Below are positions 1 to 5,410 of a stretch of 6,336 nucleotides of DNA, one piece after another. Position numbers and translations under genes: made by a program. Source of the DNA: Hydrogenophaga sp. (GTDB taxonomy: Bacteria; Pseudomonadota; Gammaproteobacteria; Burkholderiales; Burkholderiaceae_C); NCBI GenBank assembly GCA_020047875.1, contig JAIFNE010000207.1:1-6336 (forward strand). The letters are read 5' to 3'. Within the stretch, counting starts at the first letter, position 1. The number at the start of each line of letters is the position of its first letter. Under the pieces are notes generated by a model, which saw only the letters and a program-made list of their open reading frames with translations, was not told where the DNA came from and searched no databases.

Positions 1-452
1 CCAAAAATCTCATCCAACACCATGCGCGCCCGGTGCACCTCGTTGTCGTCCAGCGTGATCCAGATCGAGCCCGTCTCGCTCAGCAGCTCGCGCAGCAGCA
101 CCAGGCGCGGCCACATCATGCAGAGCCACTTGTCGTGGCGCAGCATGTCTTCCCCGTCCACCGGGTTGGTGCTGAGCCACTCTTTCATGATGGGTGAGTT
201 CACCCCGTCGCTGTAGCACCAGCCTTCGTTGCCGGTGTTGTAGGGTGGGTCAATAAAAATCAGATCCACCGCGCCCGCGCAGCGTGGCAGCAGGCTCTTG
301 AGGGCGTGCAGGTTGTCGCCATGAATCACCAGGTTGCCGCTCAGGTCGGGCGCGCCCACGCCTTTGTCGGCCTGCGGTTGCAGCGGGCGGTACGGCACCG
401 TGAGGTGGTGGTTGTAAACGTACTCTTTGCCTTTGAAGACGATTTCTGGCAT
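1..452 (-). CDS. Site-specific DNA methyltransferase, type III Mod-like, N-terminal part (runs off the left edge)
   Basis: This gene probably encodes a DNA adenine N6-methyltransferase that modifies a short recognition site using S-adenosylmethionine. Only the first 150 codons are in the window. Residues 45-53 read GDNLHALKS, a motif common just ahead of the catalytic site in type III Mod proteins. Residues 65-74 read IFIDPPYNTG, giving the catalytic DPPY at 68-71. Residues 128-137 read GSIWITLDDN, also typical of the family. A catalytic motif near the N-terminus fits the beta-class order, in which the AdoMet-binding motif comes later and here would lie off the window. The ATG at 452 is chosen because the family-like sequence starts directly there (MPEIVFKGKE). 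No strong ribosome binding site precedes it. A GATAAT hexamer at 500-495 could be a -10 box, but I see no -35. The frame stays open upstream into xerD. I cannot tell whether a type III Res subunit follows, so a solitary methylase is also possible. Confidence 0.88.
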   Translation of the reverse strand, partial: MPEIVFKGKEYVYNHHLTVPYRPLQPQADKGVGAPDLSGNLVIHGDNLHALKSLLPRCAGAVDLIFIDPPYNTGNEGWCYSDGVNSPIMKEWLSTNPVDGEDMLRHDKWLCMMWPRLVLLRELLSETGSIWITLDDNEVHRARMVLDEIF

Positions 453-505
453 GGCGCTGGTGACTTCCCTGGCCCGGGGCGGGCGGATCAACACATTATC
501 GGCGC

Positions 506-519
506 GGCGGCGCGCCGCC
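506..519. repeat. 14-bp perfect GC palindrome just after the old xerD stop
   Basis: The sequence GGCGGCGCGCCGCC is its own reverse complement. It lies immediately downstream, on the minus strand, of the TGA at 522-520 that would end an intact xerD, and 54 bp before the methyltransferase ATG. It could form a 5-bp stem with a 4-base loop. There is no T-run after it, so it is not a standard intrinsic terminator. In DNA this rich in G and C it may have no function. Confidence 0.4.
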
Positions 520-1403
520 TCACCCCCGCGGGTGGTGTTGCGCCACGATGCTTTTGAGCCGCTCGCGCGCCACATGGGTGTAGATGGTGGTGGTGGAAAT
601 GTCGGCATGCCGTGGTTGAGCAAATGGGTGGCGAAGGCATGGCGCAGGGTGTGGGGCGAGAGCGGCACATGAATGCCGGCCTGCTGCGCGTATTTCTTCA
701 CCAGGTTCCAGAACATCATGCGGCTCATGGCTTCGCCGGCCCGGGTGCCGCGCGAGGTGATGAACAGGTCTTCGCTCTGCTGGCCGGCCAGCAACTCGCG
801 CCGGCCCTCGGCAAGCCACACCCGCAGCCACTGCCCAGCCACATCGCCAAAAGGCACCAGCCGCTCCTTGTTGCCCTTGCCGGTGATGCGCAGCACCTGC
901 TCGTTGTGCGCCACAGAGAAGGTTTTGAGCGTCACCAGCTCGCTCACCCGCAGGCCGCTGGCGTACATCAGCTCCAGCATGGCGCGGTCGCGCTGGCCCA
1001 GCGGGGTGGCGGTGTCGGGCGCGGCGAGCAGCGCCTCCACCTGCGCCTCGCTCAGCGTTTTGGGCACGCGCAGCGGCTGGCGGGCCGCGATCAGGCGCAG
1101 CGTGGGGTCGGCACGCACCAGGCCCTCGCGCAAGGCCCAGCGGAAAAACCGTTTGAATACAGTCAGGCGGCGGTTGGCGGTGGTGGCGCGGGTCAGGGCG
1201 TGGCGCTCGGCGAAATAAGCGCTGATGTCGCCCTCAGCCGCGTGCACCAGTGCCATGCCGCGCCCGCTTAGCCATTGGCCAAACAGCGTGAGGTCGCCCC
1301 GGTAGGCCTCCAGTGTGTTGCGCGCCAGGCCCTCTTCGAGCCAGAGCGCGTCGATGAAGGCCCCGGCACTGGCCTCGCTGGCCGATGCCAGGGCGGCGTT
1401 CAT
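520..1403 (-). pseudogene. xerD: Site-specific tyrosine recombinase XerD, disrupted by an internal deletion and frameshift
   Basis: Intact XerD pairs with XerC at dif to resolve chromosome dimers. Codons 1-265 look normal. The SAM-like core-binding domain covers about residues 10-105. The catalytic domain follows with R152 (ASGLRVSEL), K176 (TGKGNKE), and H251 and R254 (SPHTLRHAFATHLLNHG). After G265 the expected helix of the form ADLRVVQxLLG is absent. The gene resumes in the next frame at 609 with HADISTTTIYTH, carrying the second catalytic His (609-607) and the Tyr nucleophile (582-580), and would stop at TGA 522-520. About 34 nt (11 codons plus one base) are therefore missing relative to the family. 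The frame starting at 1403 cannot reach the Tyr, so the product should be inactive. The ATG at 1403 overlaps the stop of the upstream binding-protein gene as TGATG and has no clear ribosome binding site, which suggests translational coupling. An assembly or sequencing error is a real alternative. Confidence 0.85.
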
Positions 1404-2380
1404 CAGTTGAGTGTCAGCTTCTGCTTGGCGACAACGCCTTTGTAGACCTCGAATTCGGCCTTGATCTGGGCGGTGAATTGCTCGGGCGTGTTGGCCACGA
1501 TCAGCGAGCCGGTGTCTTCAATGCGCTTTCTCACCGCCGGGTCGTTCAAGGCTGTCCGGGTGGCGTTGTAAACCTTGTTCACCACGTCCTTGGGCAGGCC
1601 TTTGGGCCCGATCAAGCCATAGAAGGCCATCCGGTTGACCGGCTCCAGGCCCACCTCTTTGAACGTGGGCACGTCGGGCAAGACCGACAGACGCTGCGGC
1701 GCGGCCACCACAATGGGCACCAGGCGCCCGGCCCTGATGTGCGGCAGTGCCGAAGGCAGGTTGTCAAAAATCACCATGACCTGCCCGCCAATGGTGTCGT
1801 TCAGGGCAGGGCCGGCACCCCGGTAGGGAATGTGGGTGATGAAGGTACCGGTGAGGCTTTTGAACAGCTCGGTCTGCAGGTGCCCGATGCCGCCCGTGCC
1901 CGAGCTGGCATAGCTGTATTTGCCGGGGTTCTTCTTGAGCTCAGCCAGGAAACCTTTGTAGTCTTTGGCCGGGAAGCTGGGGTGCACCGCGATCACATTG
2001 GGTGTGGCCGCAATGTTGGTGATGGGCGTGAAATCGTTCAGCGTGTCGTACGGAATCTTCGGATTGATCGCGGGATTGGCCGCCGTGGTGGAGACGGTGG
2101 CCATGCCCAGGATGTAACCGTCGGGCGCGGCACGCGCCAGTTCGGAGGCACCCACCACACCGCCGCCGCCCGCCCTGTTTTCCACAATCACGCTTTGGCC
2201 CAGCGCCTTGCCCAGCGGCTCAGACATGACACGGGCAACGATGTCCGTCGTACCACCAGGCGCAAACGGCACCTGCAGGCGGATCACCTTGTTCGGATAG
2301 GCCTGCGCCCAGACACCAGAGGAAGCGAGCACCGAGGCGGTGACCAGACCACAGGCAAACAACTGACGACGTGAAACCAT
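1403..2380 (-). CDS. Bug/TctC-family tripartite tricarboxylate transporter substrate-binding protein
   Basis: This is a periplasmic solute-binding protein of the Bug (TctC) family, which usually binds carboxylates or related small organic molecules. It has 325 residues, a normal length. Residues 1-25 look like a signal peptide with likely cleavage after VWA. The start SRRQLF resembles a twin-arginine motif, so Tat export is possible beside Sec. Family hallmarks are VPFAPGGTTDIVAR (37-50), VENRAGGGG (66-74) with ARAAPDGYIL (82-91), YRGAGPALNDTIGGQV (186-201), LPHIRAGRL (212-220) and LSVLPDVPTFKEVGL (231-245). The ATG at 2380 is chosen because the signal peptide starts there and an AAAGGGTG site lies just upstream; the frame is open further upstream but looks non-coding. 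No TctA or TctB membrane gene is visible, so this is an orphan binding protein, a common situation in Burkholderiales. It is transcribed away from the AEC carrier gene and overlaps xerD by one base. The ligand cannot be read from the sequence. Confidence 0.95.
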   Translation of the reverse strand: MVSRRQLFACGLVTASVLASSGVWAQAYPNKVIRLQVPFAPGGTTDIVARVMSEPLGKALGQSVIVENRAGGGGVVGASELARAAPDGYILGMATVSTTAANPAINPKIPYDTLNDFTPITNIAATPNVIAVHPSFPAKDYKGFLAELKKNPGKYSYASSGTGGIGHLQTELFKSLTGTFITHIPYRGAGPALNDTIGGQVMVIFDNLPSALPHIRAGRLVPIVVAAPQRLSVLPDVPTFKEVGLEPVNRMAFYGLIGPKGLPKDVVNKVYNATRTALNDPAVRKRIEDTGSLIVANTPEQFTAQIKAEFEVYKGVVAKQKLTLN

Positions 2381-2385
2381 GGCAA

Positions 2386-2393
2386 CACCCTTT
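2386..2393 (-). promoter_or_regulatory. Ribosome binding site of the Bug-family gene
   Basis: On the minus strand AAAGGGTG ends 5 bases before the ATG at 2380, and its AGGG core is 7 bases away, a suitable spacing. It supports the start at 2380 over upstream in-frame alternatives. An AT-rich patch just upstream (2400-2416) contains a TATCTT hexamer at 2408-2403 that could be a -10 box. I found no matching -35 element. Confidence 0.55.
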
Positions 2394-2531
2394 AGGAGGT
2401 TAAAGATACAAAAACAACGGAGTCGGCATGGTACATCCACCGGGCAGGCCCACGGCCATTCTGCGACGCTAGGCGAGCGCGGTGGCCATGGGGACACTAC
2501 ATATCGATCCGGTCCGGTGAAGTCCACGTTT

Positions 2532-2581
2532 CCGTTCGGGCCGAGCCTGTCGAAGCCCAACGACCGGCTCAGGGCGAGCGG
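2532..2581. repeat. REP-like imperfect palindrome between the divergent genes
   Basis: The left arm CCGTTCGGGCCGAGCC (2532-2547) and the right arm GGCTCAGGGCGAGCGG (2566-2581) pair at 12 of 16 positions, plus one possible G-T pair, around an 18-base loop. The core GAGCCTGTCGAAGCCC resembles a dispersed intergenic element that I recall from many betaproteobacterial genomes, usually written with the core CGGGCTGAGCCTGTCGAAG. The copy here looks worn, because the right arm lacks the usual TTCGACA stretch. It may form a hairpin in transcripts or mark a former mobile REP unit. The rest of 2381-2653 shows no gene that I can support. Confidence 0.55.
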
Positions 2582-2653
2582 TTGATACCTCTTCGGGCCA
2601 GAATAAGTACAAACCCACAGACCAGAGCGTCGACGGACGCTATCCTCGTCCGG

Positions 2654-3574
2654 GTGAACTACGCGCAACTGCTCTTCCCTGACTTCTCACTCATTCTTAT
2701 TGGCTACCTGCTGTGCCGCTTCACCGCGCTGGACCGCAAGGTCTGGGAGCCGATCGAGAGTCTGGTTTACTACTTTCTTTTCCCGGTCCTGCTGTTTCAC
2801 TCCATCGTGAAAAGCCCGCTGGACCTGGGGGCCACCTCCAGCCTCATCGCAGCAGGGTTAACGCTCGGCCTGGGTGGTATTGCCCTGACCTATTCGCTGC
2901 CTCACTGGCCGTGGCTGGGCCGGCGGCTGGACGTTCGACTCCACGCCGCCAGCGCGCAGGTGGGTTTCCGTTTCAACTCTTTCATCGCGCTGGCACTGGC
3001 GAGCAAGGTGGCTGGCCCCCAGGGTCTGCAGTTGATCGCGGTGATCATGGGCGTGTGCGTGCCGCTGTTCAACATGGCCGCCGTCTGGCCCATGGCGCGC
3101 CATGCAGGCAAGCGTTTTTTGCGCGAGCTGGTGCGCAACCCGCTGATACTGGCCACCGTGAGTGGGTTGCTGGCCAATCTGCTGGGTTTTGCTGTGCCCG
3201 CATGGCTTGAACCCACGGTCAGCCGGATCGGCCAGTCGTCGCTGCCACTGGGCCTGATGGCCGCCGGCGCCGGCATGCAGCTGGGCAGCCTGCAGCTGGC
3301 CAAGAGCCTGGGTGTTTCGGTGTTGGCGGTCAAACACCTGGGCATGCCGCTCATGGCCTGGGGCATCGCACGGCTGTTCGGCCTGGACGCCATTCAGACC
3401 ACCGTGTTGCTCATGTTCTCGGCCGTGCCCACCGCGTCGAGCTGCTATGTGCTGGCAGCACGCATGGGCTACAACGGGTCGTATGTGGCGGGGTTGGTCA
3501 CGCTCTCCACGCTGCTGGGCATGGTGAGCCTGCCGTTTTCGCTGGGGGTGCTTGGCCAGCGCGCCGGGTTTTAG
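2654..3574 (+). CDS. AEC-family (auxin efflux carrier / malonate-malate permease type) transporter
   Basis: This is an inner-membrane secondary carrier of the AEC family, whose bacterial members include malonate and malate permeases such as MdcF. With a GTG start at 2654 it has 306 residues, a normal length. Hydrophobic segments lie near residues 8-22, 37-53, 62-82, 105-118, 125-146, 163-183, 196-212, 216-240, 246-266 and 277-300, which fits about ten membrane spans. Family-like features are the RNPLI motif (161-165) opening the second half, the SLPLGLMAAGAGMQL stretch (196-210) and AVPTASSCYVLAARMGY (257-273). There is no ATG in frame before the first membrane span. GTG 2654 is preferred because the sequence becomes family-like exactly there; TTG 2582 would add 24 polar residues that overlap the REP-like repeat by none of their length but look non-coding. 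No good ribosome binding site precedes either start. The gene ends 24 bp from the convergent lipoprotein gene. The substrate is unknown. Confidence 0.9.
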   Translation: MNYAQLLFPDFSLILIGYLLCRFTALDRKVWEPIESLVYYFLFPVLLFHSIVKSPLDLGATSSLIAAGLTLGLGGIALTYSLPHWPWLGRRLDVRLHAASAQVGFRFNSFIALALASKVAGPQGLQLIAVIMGVCVPLFNMAAVWPMARHAGKRFLRELVRNPLILATVSGLLANLLGFAVPAWLEPTVSRIGQSSLPLGLMAAGAGMQLGSLQLAKSLGVSVLAVKHLGMPLMAWGIARLFGLDAIQTTVLLMFSAVPTASSCYVLAARMGYNGSYVAGLVTLSTLLGMVSLPFSLGVLGQRAGF

Positions 3575-3598
3575 GGAACAGCCCGCGCAGACGTTGGA

Positions 3599-4381
3599 TC
3601 AACGCCGGTCGTCCTGCAGCACCAGGTCGATCCGCCGCTGAATGCGGGCCGCTTCCTGCGTGGCACCGGCCGCCTGGGCGCGCTGCTGCTGCACACCCAG
3701 CCAGGCCAGCAGCGGGCGCCGCCAGCCTTGGGCCGAGGCGGCATCCACAGCCGCTCCCACCACACCGGGCGTGGCCAGATTTCGGCGCAGCAGCACACCG
3801 GCGGCAACCAGCCGCGACAGGGGATCGTCGATGGCGGCAAGCGCGGCATCGGGCGCGGCAGAGCCTCTGGCCAACGCGCGATGCGCCTCGGGCAAACCCG
3901 TGGCATCGGCGACTTGTGCGGTGCCCGCGAGGTAGCGCGCGTAGGCCTGCTCGGCAGGGGCTGCGTCGGGCGCCAGCGCCTCGAAACCGGTGCAGGGCGC
4001 AAAGTCCAGCGCGGCGACCCGCGTGGCGCAGCGCAGCAGCTCGACCCGCGCCACCAATTCGGGGCGGCCAGTTCGAGCCACCTCCGCGCGCGCCCGGGCG
4101 AACTCCACTGCCTCGATCTTGCTGTCGCCCCGGAGCCAGGCATCGGCCGCGCGCTCCGCGCTGCCCTTGGCGTTCATTTGCCAGTCGGGCGGTGGTGGTG
4201 TGCTGGAGCAGGCGGCGACAGACACCAGCCCCAGCGCCATCAAAAAACGGGCACCAGTTGCCGACCAAACCGGCCGCGCCCGAGGGGAAGCCGGCCCAGG
4301 ATGCCGTGGAACCGGCTTTGCCGGGCCGCAGGCATCGCCCCCTTGAGGGGGTGACGACGAAGTCGGCGCAGGGGTGTTCAT
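3599..4381 (-). CDS. Putative lipoprotein, last gene of the MlaE/MlaD-like operon
   Basis: This encodes a 260-residue protein that I do not recognise as a named family. A hydrophobic stretch (46-56) ends in the lipobox VAAC with Cys58, followed by SSTPPPPDW, which suggests lipid anchoring after cleavage by signal peptidase II. The mature part is alanine- and arginine-rich and mostly helical in character, with Cys117 and Cys130 as its only other cysteines. It might hold TPR-like helical pairs, but no motif is clear. The ATG at 4381 lies 2 bp after the mlaD-like stop, which suggests translational coupling. The region before the lipobox is oddly long (about 45 residues) and proline-rich, and residues 9-38 coincide with a dispersed-repeat-like sequence. 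The next ATG (codon 48) would leave only 10 residues before Cys58, with no positive charge. By position it may be an accessory lipoprotein of the transport system, but it does not resemble PqiC/YmbA-type auxiliary lipoproteins to my eye. Confidence 0.8.
   Translation of the reverse strand: MNTPAPTSSSPPQGGDACGPAKPVPRHPGPASPRARPVWSATGARFLMALGLVSVAACSSTPPPPDWQMNAKGSAERAADAWLRGDSKIEAVEFARARAEVARTGRPELVARVELLRCATRVAALDFAPCTGFEALAPDAAPAEQAYARYLAGTAQVADATGLPEAHRALARGSAAPDAALAAIDDPLSRLVAAGVLLRRNLATPGVVGAAVDAASAQGWRRPLLAWLGVQQQRAQAAGATQEAARIQRRIDLVLQDDRR
4267..4357 (-). repeat. Dispersed-repeat-like sequence inside the 5' end of the lipoprotein gene
   Basis: On the minus strand this stretch contains two short hairpins, CCCCCTCAAGGGGG (4351-4338) and CCGGCAAAGCCGG (4324-4312), followed by a run rich in GGCC and CGGC. 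Its order of parts, with CAAGGGGGCGATGCC, then CGGCAAAGCCGG, then TCCTGGGCCGG, matches my memory of an intergenic repeat frequent in Comamonadaceae. The boundaries are approximate. Here it lies inside an open frame and encodes residues 9-38 of the lipoprotein precursor. Confidence 0.5.
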
Positions 4382-4383
4382 CG

Positions 4384-5403
4384 TCACGGCAGCTTGATCT
4401 CCGTTTCGCGCGCAAACGGCCATTTGCGGTTGATCTCGTTCACCAGGCTGTCCACCTTGCGCAGGCTGGCTTCAACCTCGGCGCGCAGTGCGGGCAGGTC
4501 CACCGTGGCCTCGCGGGTGTTGCTGGCAATGGCTTGCGCGTCGACCAGTACCGCGTCCACCCGTTGCAGGCTGCCACGCGCTTCGCCGAGCAGGCCATTG
4601 AGCTGCTGCACCGTGGCCCGCACATCGCTCACCAGCGCGCCCTGCCCGGGCGCGGCACCGGTGCCGAACACCTGGCGGTCGGCGTTGGCCACCAGGGCGT
4701 CGAGCCGGGCGGTGAGCGCGTCGGCGCGGGCCAGCAGCGCGTTGGCGCGCTCCACCGCCGTCACCACCTTGCCCGCATCGGCCTCGTTGCCAAACAGCAG
4801 ACCCATCGCACCCTGCGGGCCATTGAGCTTTTCGGTGGCGGTCTGCACATTGGCCAGGCTTTGCGACAGCGGCGCGCCGGCCTTGGTGAGATCGTTCAGG
4901 TTGTCCAGCAGGCTGCGGATGGCCGCGGTGAGCCGGGGAATTTCGGCCGCGGCGTCGCCGCGCAGCACCTGCCGCTCGGCGCCATCGGGCAGCGGCGGGT
5001 CGTCGAGCAGGCCGCTGTAGGCCCGAATGCGGGTGCTGCCCACCAGGCTGCGCTCCATGGTGAAGATGCTGGAGGTGCGCAGCCAGCGCGCGTCTTTTTC
5101 GGGCACATCGATCAGGATGCGCGCATTGCCGTCGGCGCCCAGCTCAATGCGCGCCACGCGGCCAATGGCGAAGCCGGCAAACGTCATGTCCATGCCGACC
5201 ACGGCACCCTCGGAATCGTCGGCAATGAGCACCAGGCGCTGGGTGCGTTCGAACGCGCCGCGGGCGTACAAAACATAGAGTGCCGACCCCACCACCAGCG
5301 CCAGCAACAACACCAGCAACAGCGCCGCCTTCACCTCCAGGTTTTTCACTGGCGGCAGCTCGTCGGGGATCGGAGAGGTGTCTTGGTGCGGCGTCGGGTT
5401 CAT
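4384..5403 (-). CDS. MlaD-family (MCE domain) protein
   Basis: This is probably a membrane-anchored, periplasmic substrate-binding subunit of an Mla-type lipid transporter. MCE proteins form rings that pass phospholipids or other hydrophobic molecules between the membranes. It has 339 residues. A short cytosolic N-terminus (1-25) precedes one membrane span (about 26-46). The MCE domain (about 55-130) includes DSEGAVVGMDMTFAGFAIGRV (63-83) and MERSLVGSTRIRAYSG (116-131). A long helical, coiled-coil-prone region (about 152-325) has regularly spaced Leu, Val and Ala. The end INRKWPFARETEIKLP (324-339) is typical of this betaproteobacterial subgroup, as I recall it. The length exceeds that of classical MlaD (about 180 residues) and is nearer to the longer MCE types. 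The ATG at 5403 is 7 bp after the permease stop and has no strong ribosome binding site, so translational coupling is likely. The lipoprotein gene follows after 2 bp. Confidence 0.9.
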   Translation of the reverse strand: MNPTPHQDTSPIPDELPPVKNLEVKAALLLVLLLALVVGSALYVLYARGAFERTQRLVLIADDSEGAVVGMDMTFAGFAIGRVARIELGADGNARILIDVPEKDARWLRTSSIFTMERSLVGSTRIRAYSGLLDDPPLPDGAERQVLRGDAAAEIPRLTAAIRSLLDNLNDLTKAGAPLSQSLANVQTATEKLNGPQGAMGLLFGNEADAGKVVTAVERANALLARADALTARLDALVANADRQVFGTGAAPGQGALVSDVRATVQQLNGLLGEARGSLQRVDAVLVDAQAIASNTREATVDLPALRAEVEASLRKVDSLVNEINRKWPFARETEIKLP

Positions 5404-5410
5404 GAGCGGA

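Noticed and set aside
580..612. Programmed ribosomal frameshift restoring XerD
   Set aside because: A frameshift alone would not restore the missing 11-residue helix segment, and no slippery sequence is visible at the junction.
612..1271. Plus-strand open frame of 219 codons
   Set aside because: It is antisense to xerD and rich in Gln, His, Ala and Gly with no recognisable domain. The opposite strand carries the family motifs.
1385..2374. Plus-strand open frame of 329 codons
   Set aside because: It is antisense to the clear Bug-family gene and has typical shadow composition without motifs.
2393..2400. Strong Shine-Dalgarno-like TAGGAGGT on the plus strand
   Set aside because: No start codon at a suitable distance follows it, and it falls in the leader of the divergent Bug-family gene.
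2582..2609. TTGATA and TAAGTA as a promoter for the AEC gene
   Set aside because: The spacing of 16 bp is acceptable, but TAAGTA matches the -10 consensus at only two positions, so I do not list it.
2381..2668. N-terminal extension of the Bug-family protein by 96 codons
   Set aside because: The extension would bury the signal peptide, overlap the REP-like repeat and the start of the AEC gene, and ignore the ribosome binding site in front of ATG 2380.
3575..3598. Terminator between the convergent AEC and lipoprotein genes
   Set aside because: The 24-bp gap contains no stem followed by a T-run on either strand.
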